In this document: positions 13,027 through 23,800 of the stretch, one piece after another
How the letters are laid out: each line of letters opens with the position of its first letter
How positions within the stretch are numbered: the stretch's first letter is position 1
Source of the DNA: Spinacia oleracea
Taxonomy: Eukaryota > Streptophyta > Magnoliopsida > Caryophyllales > Amaranthaceae
Direction: 5' to 3'
Assembly: GCF_020520425.1 (NCBI RefSeq)
Contig: NC_079492.1
Span: 138,512,361 to 138,576,360 of the forward strand
Length of the DNA stretch: 64,000 bases
The notes under the pieces: generated by a model
Databases searched by the model: none
Seen by the model: only the letters and a program-made list of their open reading frames with translations
What the model was told of the DNA's origin: nothing
Program-made: the position numbers and the translations under genes

Positions 13027-13626
13027 TTTTTTGTTCACCAGCTATATCCTTCTGAAAAATATTAGGTATACCTGGGTGTAAAGTGCACCAAATGAATTTT
13101 TATGCTTATTGCCTTATTGGTGATCTCTACCTCATTTCTGCTCACATGTAAGGATAAAATATGAGAGGGCGTACGGTACACCCACGTGAATATAATATTG
13201 TTCTAATATCCTTCCATATGGATCGAAAAAGTGGTTTGACTGAAAGGGACAAGCCTAAAGCAACTAGTGAGTATAACACTTTGAATTAACAGGTAAAAAT
13301 GTCGTAGCTAGTACAATCCATCACACCCATGAAAAGCTAGCATATAGATGCCATGGTCCATGGAGTTTGTTATCAAAGGTTAATTAGTTCAAAACAAAAT
13401 ATCTACGTACATCATTGTCCTTTGTACCTCTTTACACACGAACAACGAATAAATATATATACATATATAGATGAATAGGTGCATGTATTTGCTTGATACC
13501 TAATTATTCAAAATTCTGAATTTATCAAATTGGCATCAATAAAGAACACCCTCAACTAGTTCTTATCAATAAAGTATAATAACATGCAAAAGGAAATTTA
13601 TCAATAATATAGTCCCTATTTCCATT

Positions 13627-15109
13627 TCATATATTCTCTGTACAATTATTTTGATTAATATTCTTATTATTCTTATTATTAACATTTTTCATATTATCCA
13701 AACCCAAAGAAATTAAGGAATTGAAGAAATATAATAAAAGCAAAAGATGAGAAAAAAGGAATACCCAAAGATCATCATCATCTTCATAACGATTGAAACA
13801 GGTGGGTTTTGGAATCTCTCCAGTCTCATCGTTGCGAGCGAATCTGCCACGTACTCTTGGTCTGTTGTCGGCTAGCGTTTTTCGGCATGCATACTGCCAC
13901 CCCAACAAATAACCACATCAATAAATTACTAATTTTACACTAATTTACTATATCAAATCATGCAAAAATCTTAATGATCTTCTCCTAAGAATTAATTAAT
14001 AATCACGTTAGCTAATAATGCAACTTTAATTAATAATTAGTAATGTGACAACTGAATCCGAACAGGTACAACGTTGTAGTAAAGTAGTACTTCCTCCGTC
14101 TTTTAATACTCGCAATGTTTGGACTTTTATCACTATTCATATAATCACTTTGACTATTCGTAGTGCTTTTTATATAAGATAAAATATAGTCATGTGGGAT
14201 CTTGTTAGATTCGTCTCAATGTGTATTTTCAAAATATCAACTTTTTATAATTTTTGCATAAAGAAAATTTAAGATATAAATGATCAAAGTTGTGCATTGA
14301 CATGCGTGAAAATAACAAACGTTGCGAGTATTAAAAGACGGAGGACGTATACAGTATACCTACCTTGATGGTCTTATTGAAGTTTCGTTGAGTACGCTTA
14401 GCTCTGTACCTATCAATCCTTTCTTTTCTTTCTTCTGCACTATACTTTCCTACTTTGAAATTTGATTCTTCCATCATGTTTCCTTCTCCTGATAATGGAC
14501 TTGCTGTTGATGAACAAACTCTCCCCACCTTCTTAAACAAAAACAATGTAATTGTTTAATTAATATATAAAGAAAAACTTTAAACAAATTGATTAAGTAA
14601 AAACAAAAAATAAAGCTAGGCTTGCTTAACTGGTAAATCCCCAGTGCTACAGACCCGTCTCATTTGACCGTTATCGGTTCCGGGTTGAAAATTTTGGACC
14701 TCCAGAAGAGAATCAAACTTGGCTTGGAACCAAAAGCTTGGTTTTGCTTCAAATGAGTTACTGCTGTAACTTCTTTGCATGAATTTCATCATACTTTCAC
14801 TGTTGTTATTATTATTAGTACTGCCTAGAAAATAAGAGTTGTAGCTGTTTGGAGGGTAGTCAAAACCCACCTGAAAATCCTCTGATTTTACGTTATCTGA
14901 CATAACAGAGTAATTTTCACTAAATACATTTCCCAAATTACCCAAATGGCTTTGTTGTTGTTGTTGAAGAGAGAGGGTTTCAAGTTGATGACTTGGAGGT
15001 GAATTGGTGAAAAGGGTATGGGCAATTTGGTCCAGAGATTGTGCTTCATCAGCTGAAATTTGGGTTGTAGTGGTGGTTGTTGTGAGTGACGTGGTGGTGT
15101 TTTGGTAGC

Positions 15110-15158
<49 letters not shown>

Positions 15159-15329
15159 GCTGCTGTTGTGATCATCAGAGAATTCATGGAAGATGCTATC
15201 AATGGAGGAATCAGAAAGAGTTGAAATTGGGTCAGTGAAGAAATTCCCTGAAATTTCTTCAGGTGAAATTATGGTTGTTGGTAAATGAGAGTAATATGGT
15301 TCATCGAACACAAACATATCAGAAGACAT
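13627..15329 (-). CDS. CCT-motif family (CMF) transcriptional regulator
   Basis: A three-exon gene. Exon 1 is 15329-14631 and ends ..CSTGDLP at a GTTAAG donor. Exon 2 is about 14531-14364 (donor GTAGGT). Exon 3 is 13893-13627. Junctions are in phase and give about 377 residues. The CCT motif (about residues 265-312) is split by intron 2: YSAEERKERIDRYRAKRTQR lies in exon 2, and YACRKTLADNRPRVRGRFAR in exon 3. CCT domains bind DNA with NF-Y partners in the nucleus; this protein lacks the B-boxes of CONSTANS, so it belongs to the CCT-only group. The start at 15329 (MSSDMFVFDE) is chosen because the upstream in-frame ATG at 15470 would add mostly poly-Asn from a CAA repeat. A second poly-Asn run occupies about residues 56-72. 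The 3' end is uncertain: after ..DDDDLW an alternative donor (GTATTC) could splice out the hydrophobic tail. Closest remembered relatives are Arabidopsis AT5G41380/AT1G63820; the precise target pathway is unknown. Confidence 0.88.
14090..14347. mobile_element. Stowaway MITE inside CCT-gene intron 2
   Basis: The left end (cttcctccgtcttttaatac) and right end (..gtattaaaagacggaggacg) are long near-perfect complements bordered by TA. The whole element lies within intron 2 (14363-13894). Its right end is about 16 nt from the exon 2 splice donor on the minus strand. Confidence 0.85.
15111..15165. repeat. GTT/AAC trinucleotide tract in coding exon
   Basis: About 16-17 uninterrupted gtt units (ending in gctgctgtt) encode the internal poly-Asn run of the CCT protein on the minus strand. 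It is a likely length-polymorphic microsatellite. Confidence 0.9.
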
Positions 15330-15343
15330 TCTTCTTTGATTTT

Positions 15344-15402
15344 TGTTGTTGTTGTTGTTGTTGTTGTTGCAGTTGTTGTTGTTGTTGTTGTTGTTGTTGT
15401 TG
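15344..15402. repeat. GTT/AAC trinucleotide tract in 5' leader
   Basis: A second gtt array, interrupted once by gca, lies just upstream of the chosen CCT start codon. If translation began at 15470 it would encode another poly-Asn tract. Confidence 0.85.
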
Positions 15403-15619
15403 ATGGTGGTGGTGTTGTGTTTAATGAAACAAAAAATGGCATGAAACAGAGGAAGGAAGGAGAAAGACAAGGCAAAACTTCTCTCGTCTTTCTTTCTTTT
15501 TTTGTGTGTCTTGTTGCTGCTTCTGTTTGAGTGAGTTAGTGTGTTTTTTTTTAAAGTAATACGGAGTAATAATTGAGAGTGGTGTTGTTGTTAGACCAGT
15601 GCACTGATGGGTTGATGCT

Positions 15620-15632
15620 CTCTATTTAAAGA
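15620..15632 (-). promoter_or_regulatory. TATA-like box of the CCT gene
   Basis: On the minus strand the sequence TTTAAATAGAGAG lies about 290 nt upstream of the chosen ATG and 150 nt upstream of the alternative ATG. This fits a TATA element with a transcription start near 15590. It is inferred from sequence and position only. Confidence 0.5.
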
Positions 15633-15639
15633 ACCAAAA

Positions 15640-16779
15640 AAGGGTTACATTTGCTATGTCTAGTTGTTGTTCATGCTCCACTAATTTATGTATGACGAGG
15701 GTCAAAGGTTCCATAATTTGTAGTTTCTACTGCAAACTAAGGGCCATTTGATATCGTTTTTGTTTTCAATTTTCTGTTTTTTACAAAATTACAAATTAAA
15801 TTATTAAAACTACAAAAAGTAGTTTCTAATATTTTGTTGTCAGTTTTTAAAATCAAAATGATTAGTGTAAGTTACTAATCATGTGACTTACCCAACCAAA
15901 AACTGTAAACTGACAATAATAACGAATAAAAGAGGTATTTTGTTTGGTTACTCTTCTAATTTTTGGGGAGAGGTCAGGGGTTGAATGAGAAATTCTAAAC
16001 CAATCTCCTTGATTGGTGAAATATGTCAATCATGTGGCTATGATGAAATATTAATATACAATCTAAAAATTGCATATACTCCGTACAATCTAATTGATGT
16101 ATAAAATAATTTAATTTTACACCATATATTTAGGGTGCATTCTATTAACTATTTTCACTTATCTTATCTGAACTTATTATAATTAATCAAAACTTATTTT
16201 AGTTATAATTGTACTTGGTTAACCCTTATTTTTCCCGAAATAAGTGGAAATAAGGTAAATAAATAGATCCTTAATATTCAAACATAAATTAACAATTGTT
16301 TATGAAAATGTCCCTTAATATATTTTGCTTGGCGATCTGCGAAATTGACTAGGAGGAGCTCGGGTCGAATATCACCAAACTTATTTTAAAAGCGATCTCC
16401 ATTCGTTAAAACCACGGTTATGGTACATTTTACCCTTAGATCGGGTGCATCCTTGACCTAAGGTCAAGTGAAAATAATTTATCTCTTATAATTTTCCTTC
16501 TTCCACCTCATTTTCCACTAATTTGATATATTTATTGCTGTAGGTCCTTCTTTTTTTAATACAATCTTGACTCAATGTAGGGGAGGAATAGGGGGGGGGG
16601 GGAGGCTGGTGGAGGTCATGCCCCCCATGATATGTTTAAATATTAAATATGCACTACAAAAACACATGTCCAATCAAGTGGTTATTTTCCTTAAAAGTTA
16701 AACATCATTGAAGGTACAAGGTTCAAATCTTAGCCCCCTCGATTTTATACTTGTTTTTTTTTCAATGTTATAAAAATTA
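15640..16779. other. Non-coding DNA upstream of the CCT gene
   Basis: No gene is seen. It contains a G run at about 16590-16601 and a SINE-like stretch around 16672-16755 (box-A-like agtggttattttcctt, box-B-like aaggttcaaatctt). Confidence 0.4.
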
Positions 16780-17033
16780 CTCAGTCGGTCCCTTAATACT
16801 CGACCTGTTTTGACCGGACACGCTTGCCAATGCACAACCTTGACCACCAATTTCTTTAACTACATATTATAAAAACTTATAAAATATTAATATTTTGAAA
16901 ATATATATTAAGATGAAGCCAACGATATATTATATACTAACGTTTGTTTTCATATACTAGAAATAAAATAAAAGTGAATTATGTGAATAGTGCAAAAAGT
17001 CAAATTGGGTCAAGTATTAAGGGACGAAGGGAA
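16780..17033. mobile_element. Stowaway-like MITE
   Basis: The left end ctcagtcggtcccttaatac pairs with the right end ..caagtattaagggacgaagg(ga). Flanking TA is present on the left and TA on the right after 'gggaa'. The edges are slightly eroded. Confidence 0.7.
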
Positions 17034-17414
17034 TATATGTTAACATTTGGCTCCCCTATGTATAATTTCTGGTTACGCCCCTGACTCAAATCACTAATTT
17101 TTCACCTACTTTTTACATATACCGCACTTATATTCCTTTTCCAGTCTAAATGTTAATCCAAAACAAGTATAATTACTCCCTTGTTATTAGTTTTGCTAAT
17201 AAAAAAACTAAAAATAAATCCTTAAAATTGTGTTGCCCAGCCAGTTACATACGTGACTTATGTCAAGAAATTTATCCATTTGACATCCATGATGAGTCAA
17301 GATTAAACCAAAATGCAACTGTCAAGTGGCTACAGACATTAGCAGTCAACATTGCTCTTGCTCTTAGGCCTTAACCATGTACTATTTAGTTCTATACATT
17401 AGATACATATTTTA

Positions 17415-17610
17415 AATTGGTACTCAAGGCTTGGGCTAATGGTAAAGGCCTGGCCTCATAACGTCAAGGTTATGGGATCAAACCCCGACTAGGAGATCTT
17501 TAGGGGTGATGATTTCCCCTATAATCCCCCCCTCACTTATAATGGGTATGACCTACATAGCTGGCTGAAAATACCAGTACAGTAAGATCCTTCATTTTAA
17601 AACCTTACCT
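17415..17610 (+). mobile_element. tRNA-derived SINE
   Basis: The A box is ttgggctaatggtaaagg and the B box is gggatcaaaccccg, about 30-40 nt apart as in a pol III promoter. An unrelated body follows (gatgatttcccctataatcc...). No tRNA cloverleaf or anticodon arm is intact, so this is a retroposon and not a tRNA gene. Confidence 0.65.
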
Positions 17611-18229
17611 TAAAAATAAATTAAAAAAAAATAAATGTTTGATCTTAATATTTCGAATTTTAACTATCGTTTTCCTTTAAAAAATGTCTAGTTGGTGTTG
17701 GGGATATTTTGGGCCTGTTTTGGCCAAATGGACTGACAAAATGCTATATTATGTTGATGTTTGTTTGTTGGGTAATTTGAGACTAAAAAAAGTACGTAGT
17801 TACTATAGTTGTCACAAAAACATAAATGTGAAGAGTTGAATTGGACCCAACGGAAAGGTGGTCCAACACTCAATATGAAATTATGAATGAGGAATCAAGG
17901 TGGGTTTTAATGTTTTTCAATTTTGTAATTAATGGAATTTTAGGATCTATTTATGTCGACGTGTGAACTTGTACAAAAGACAGGGGACCAAATCTCATTA
18001 AAAATTACAGTAATCTTTAAATCCTTAATTGTTGAATTATGTTTTTTCAGGGGAAAAGAAAGAGTGTAAATGGTTGATTAAATTAATGGAGAAAAGAAAC
18101 TACACCAACAAATAGAGTTGGGCTCGTGTCACATCGTATTAGCCCACATGACTAGTACTTTACCGTATTGTCCCTAAAATGAGCCAAGGAAAAGTCATGT
18201 CATGTCGAACTCGTGTCATTCCTCCGTCA

Positions 18230-18390
18230 TGTAATGGGGGGGGGGGGGTTCATGCCAAGTTTTTAAAAACCCATGACCCTTCAGTGTACCATGTTGTAAC
18301 AAATCATTATGCACCTGATGGGGCTCGACCTAGTGACCTCCAAGTTACAAGGTGAGTTTCCCACCAACTCCACCAACTTATGTTGGTTTT
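18230..18390 (-). mobile_element. tRNA-derived SINE
   Basis: On the minus strand a box-A-like stretch (ttggtggagttggtgggaaa) is followed by a box-B-like ggtcgagcccc at about 18320. The body ends near a 14-nt G run at 18237-18250. The TSD was not resolved. Confidence 0.55.
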
Positions 18391-20472
18391 CGTATTGTTA
18401 CTTTTGTTGAGTTGACTACATATCTACATTGTATAATACGTACCAATACAAATCATTATCTTTGAAGTTTAAAAACAATCCATAATTCGACCCTTGACTG
18501 AACATTAGTTATAAGACTTTCTTTTAAATTCCCCTTTAACTTAATTAACTAGATAATTCAATAACCAATTTAAGGTGGTTATGACTTATGGTTGTAAATG
18601 TAAAGTTGTCAATAAACTTTCACGTTCTTGAATACAACTTGGAAAAATATAACAACCAACTAACTTGCGTAATGAAGGTAATAAAAACAGGAGTACAAAC
18701 ATTACAAAGGTGACCCCCATCAATAACTATTGATAAATTAAAGAACGTTGAGAAAATGAACCCAAATTGAAAATTTGATTGCTTGTTTGAATTGCAATAG
18801 AAAATGTAGAAGATAAATAAATTTGGTCGTTAACAGTTAATTCAAGTGAACGTTTTATTTTGATAATAATAACTGTAACTCGTTTCCTATCATACTGTCT
18901 AATACTTACTTATACGTCAATTCTTGCTTATTAGTCTATCGATTGGATAGGAAGCGATGTCGTAGCATATTGTCAACATTTACGGAGTAATAATTAATGT
19001 GTTAGGTTGTTCTCCGAAATGGTTTTTAAACAAAATGATGGATGATGGAAACAATTTGCCAATTTGGATAAGAAGTTAGATGTCTTAAGAGTTAAGAACA
19101 ACTATTTAGGCCCACAGCTACTCACATGTCATATTATTTACATGGGTCTGAATTGTTCAGCCCAACTAGACAAGTTTCTGAATTATTTACATGGGTCTGA
19201 ATTGTACGGCCCAACTAGATAACTAGACAACTTTTCATTTCATAAGTTTCTGAAAATTTCCAAACAAAATTCTTACTTCTACAGTAGATCCATTTACCGA
19301 CCAAAATGTCTCATACAAATCAAAGTTTCCAGAAATTTCTTGACGAGCTCGAACTGACGCATTCTTGATTTAGAAACCAAACTTCACAACTAATCTTCAA
19401 GTTTAAATTTACTGTCACATTACATTATTATTTTGTTAAAATTTACTGTCACATTACATTATTATTTGTTTTAATTACATTATATATTTCGAACAAAGGG
19501 AGAGTTATTAGCAAACTTGCCTATATATTGTTTAGATGGATAAAAGTAATTAGGTCATGGTGTGTCACATTAATTCTAGCAGGCATGCCCGAATGATGCA
19601 GCTCAATTTAATTAGAAGTTGAGCTATACATTAGTACTCCGTACTAGTTTTATGATAAAAGTAGTTCAAAGGTCGCGTGTAGCGTATAACCTCTATAAAG
19701 TTTGTTAAAATAACGTTTAAGGAAGGAAGAATCGTGGACACGGCTATCTTGCTTTTCACACTAGGTATACTCCTCGAAAGTGTTTATGTTGGTTCCAAAT
19801 TAAGAGTGTGCGATTACAATATTTTTTTAGAATACGAATTTGAATTGAATAATTGGAGATGGTCTCAATTTTAAAGAAGGGTATTTCGAACACTAAATGT
19901 GTATTACAACCTTGTGTACCTATCTTGAGTATCTTTTCTTCTTTCTTAATCCAGTTAATTTTTCATGATATTAATAGTTAATTTTTGGTGTCTTGACGAG
20001 AATCCTCCTTATTTACATACTAATTGCATTCTAAATATTGGACTAAATGAATACCAAATGCGACTCGTTGAATTAATTAAGTGCGCCTTTTTTTCTTAGT
20101 ATGAGTTGTATATTAGATTAATAGATTACTATTGTATTTCAATCTCCCTAAAGTCAATTAGAGACATCTACATAAATTACTATCATTAACATGTATTTGG
20201 CACCATATGAACAATATAAAGTTGCCAACTCGGCCTCTTTCAATACTTAATTCTCTTAAAAATTAGTTATTTTCCATACCAAGTATGAACAATTCGAAAA
20301 TCTCATACATCCGAAGATAATTTAATTGTTCGAGTATCTCTCTCGAACACTCGAATGTAAATTATTAAACAACTAAGTATATCCTATTTTTATTATAATG
20401 TGAACCAACACCCCATTATCAAAGGAGTCTTTCAATTTGTTCAGCACTTGCACTCCAAAATTGACTCTACCA

Positions 20473-20513
20473 TGTTGAAGTTGAAGTTGAAGTTGAAGTT
20501 GAAGTTGAAGTTG
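20473..20513. repeat. Hexanucleotide repeat (gaagtt)n
   Basis: Six to seven perfect copies of gaagtt lie about 330 bp upstream of the PLAC8 start codon. They create a Lys/Leu run in a spurious open frame. Confidence 0.85.
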
Positions 20514-20784
20514 GAACAAACAAATTTGCCCAATTTAACATCTTCCTCGTCCAAAGAGGAGAAAATTCATACATCTTCCAAAAAAAACAAAAAAGTTTTT
20601 AAAAATATCCAACCATTCAGGGCAGTCAACACGAAGTTGACTCCTACGTCGGTTTCGTTGTTTGCCTGCTTGGTACTCTACTCACGAAAAAAGTTTCTCT
20701 TTCGTCATCTCTTTAATCAAAACCACCTTCCCATTCAAAAATTTCAAAATCTGCATTCATTTTATTCAAAAAAACTCAAAAACC

Positions 20785-20792
20785 TAGGGTTT
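20785..20792. promoter_or_regulatory. Telo-box-like motif in PLAC8 leader
   Basis: The motif tagggttt (complement AAACCCTA), followed by a ttctctctct pyrimidine patch, lies about 50 nt before the start codon. This pairing is common in leaders of constitutively expressed plant genes. Function is inferred only. Confidence 0.35.
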
Positions 20793-20838
20793 CTCTCTCT
20801 AAAATTTCTCCAGATCGAAGAACACAGAGCGCCTGAAA

Positions 20839-23800
20839 ATGGTGTCGCAGGAGTATTTGCAGAAAATGGAGGTCCGGCAGAACTTCCGAAACATGTGGCA
20901 CACTGATCTCCTTCGTACTATTCAGGCCGATACTCCTTGTATGAATTTCTTCAGAAGCCTTTTCCAGTTTTTTCATTCCTCAATTGTTCCTACAATCGCT
21001 GTTTTCTGATTGTTAGTTTTTTTTTTGTGTGATTTTGTGCAGATTGCTGCTTGTCGTTGTTCTGGTAAATTTTTTGATCCGCTGATTTCTTAATTCTCAT
21101 TGGTTGAACTTAAGATTTGTTTTTTTGATATGATGTGAATTTTATTTGCATTGGCTGGGTGGTTTTGACCGGTTGACTTTTCTTGGTTTTCAGGTTTAAG
21201 GAAATTTAGAAATGTAGGTATAGAAATGATCTTTAATCAATTATTTTGTGAAATGCAACTAATTTTTATAAGAAATTTGATTGACTTCTGCTGATATAGC
21301 TGATAATCAAATGTTTGTTTGACAATTTGACATGAAATGCTGAAGTAATGTTTCCTTTTTCCCTTTGGATGATTCTCCATTCGTTTAATAAATATTTATG
21401 ACCCGGCACATAATCAGTAGGTCATATTAAGGGGAACTGAATATCGCTGGAAACGTCTGAGCAGTTTGTGGACCATCTTAATGTAGAGCAAGAATTGGAT
21501 TAAAAAATGTTAGTTTAGCAATGTCAAGTAGACACTTTAGGAGGTGGAATTTGGAAGCAATTTTTTTCAATTTTATATTATATCTCGTGCTTGAGGAGTA
21601 ATTTTGGGATGAGTTGTGTCATACTGGAGAAGAAGAGAAAAAATTAATTGAGTTTCTAGTCTACGGGAGTGACTCCCATTATCTCTAATCATTTAGGCAG
21701 AAAATGGGTGAGTTTATCTCTAATCTAATTATTGCAATTTTTTTTGAGTAGCAAGAGTTAGATTAGAAGATGTTGTGCAATGTTAGTAGGCACATGAGTG
21801 ATGGGGAAAAGAGATGTGCTAAATAGTTTGTGGTTAAAACAATTAACAATAACGAAGAAATTAAGTAAGCAAACCAAGTACGAAACAGAGAAAGGAAATT
21901 ACCGAGAAAACCTACCAGTCCACTATGAAGAACATGATAATGATGATGAACAACAAAGATTGGAAACTTTTACCAAGCCATGAGAATTTCCCCTCAAACT
22001 CTCCCTCAGCCCTAAGTTTTTTGAGCTTACATAAACATCTTTGCTCTCTTTCACACAAGCATTCCCCTAATACAAGACTTACAATGAGTATGTATAGTGT
22101 ATGGAAATCAAGTTAATCTGACGGACATAAACAAAGGCTCAAAATTGAAAATGGCAGAGAACCCAGCCTGTGCTGGCCTGCGGGCGCAAATCTTCAGCCC
22201 TGCTAGCTAAGCTCAAGACTAGCACATTTCCCCGAGCTTCCTGCCTAGAATTCAACAGTCCAACTTTCTTCTCCTGCGTGTGCAGCTTACACCTTATGTC
22301 TCCATTTTACTTAGCCCTCGAACCCATCTCCGCACTCCTCCAAATCCCAATAATGAGGGCATGAGAGTGGTTGAAGGAGATGCTTTATTTGAGTACGTAT
22401 CTCATTTTCAGAACAACAAGGGTTAGATGAGTTTTGCCTTAACGGAGAAGAGGAGAGGAGAGTAAAATAACCAAGTTTTTAACCTAAGGAGTTACCCCCC
22501 GTTGTCATTTCATTTTAGGAGATAATCTCATTTACAATTTATTTTTGGTCCCACACCTTTCCCTTTCATGGGCAGGGCTTACTTTTGTATTATATCTATT
22601 TTTTTTTAATTTTATTATAACAACAACAATAATAATAATAACCTAGCGCGTATCCTTCTATGGATGGAGATCCATTGTGATAAATATATAGATGATGCTG
22701 ACAATCGAACTCTTGACAACTTCGTTGAATCACTTAGCTGTGTTTGGTTTAGAAGAAAGCACTCAAACTAACTTTTATTTCATGAATAAATCTTAATGGA
22801 TATTAGTTTTCATTCTCCTTTGTTTGATTCCTTGTTAGAAACTTAGAGAGGAAAAGGAAGAAGTGAGATGGAGGGTAGGGGAGACAAAGGAGGAAGTAAG
22901 GGATCGGTAAACACGTGGCGTTCTTTCCTTTTTTAAGGAAATTTTTTGTCACCCTTTAAAAAACTATTCCCGACCTAAGGAAGGTGTTTCCACCCATTTA
23001 CAAACCAAACGAAAGAAAATGGGAAAAAGTAGTTTTCCTGGAAAAGGATTTTCTTTCCAACCAAACATGGCCTAAAGGGACTTAGGGAGTGGGGAATAGA
23101 AAAAATATTAAATAAGAAGCGTAATTTGATGCATTGGTTTTCAATATCCAAAGAGGCCGTTGGGTAGCATAACTATCAGTATTTGCGAGCTTGGGGTACC
23201 TCAAGGCAAGACTCAAGATTTTTCGAGCATATTAAATTTCCATGTTCAACTTACCATAAAACTCAACTAGAGTTCAAACTCGAGCATATTAAATTTCCAT
23301 GTTCAACTTACCATAAAACTCAACTAGAGTTCAAAGGTTTTTACTTCTATGTTATAACTGTGTTTGGGCTACAGCCTCTCGCCAGTATTGTTTAAAATTT
23401 TACTATTGATTCAAGTTAAATGTTATAATATGTAGAATAAAGCAGTTAAAAAGTTACTTTCCGCTGTTAATGAATTATTCAAAGAGTTCATGAATCAGGT
23501 TGTCTTGTTAACACCGCAGCTATGATAATGGTTTCTAGTGTTATTTGCTTCTTGTGGAGTACCTATTGTGATGTCATTATATTCATTTTTATTATGTGTT
23601 ATGTCAACTTTAAGCTAACTCTCTTTTCTTGCGCATGTTAGATTTTCTAATGCCACATTTCTGATTATGCTTTTGTCTATCTCTAGTGCTCCATGTGTAT
23701 CATATATGCTGCGTAAACGTGCTCTTTACAATGATATGACAAGGTGAGTATGATATTCTGTAGCTGTTAAGTGCTTCCTACTGAAGTGTATAAAAATAAA

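Larger units (their letters stand above)
9943..13600. other. Non-coding spacer downstream of the CCT gene
   Basis: No gene is supported. Contents seen: a SINE-like fragment around 10085-10170 (B-box-like gggatcaaatctc); an AAT microsatellite (listed); a region at 11150-11540 rich in 'gaatgaga/tctcattcc' words suggestive of a decayed inverted-repeat element; and an A-rich 'agaccaaacca' block at 12520-12640 similar to 4005-4235. Confidence 0.4.
18391..20838. other. Non-coding DNA upstream of the PLAC8-type gene
   Basis: No gene is seen. Local duplications include two copies of 'ttatttacatgggtctgaat' 53 bp apart (about 19134-19240) and two copies of 'aaatttactgtcacattaca' at about 19406 and 19438. 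The last 200 bp before the PLAC8 start is pyrimidine-rich, as expected of a promoter and leader. Confidence 0.5.

Noticed and set aside
15285..15530. Poly-Val open frame opposite the CCT gene
   Set aside because: It is the antisense reading of the (GTT)n leader repeat; the CCT motif on the minus strand is the real signal.
17415..18390. tRNA genes
   Set aside because: Box A and box B motifs are present but no complete cloverleaf or anticodon stem can be drawn; they are better explained as SINEs.
20400..20906. 168-codon open frame overlapping PLAC8 exon 1
   Set aside because: It begins in a hexanucleotide repeat, has no recognisable domain and reads PLAC8 exon 1 in the wrong frame.
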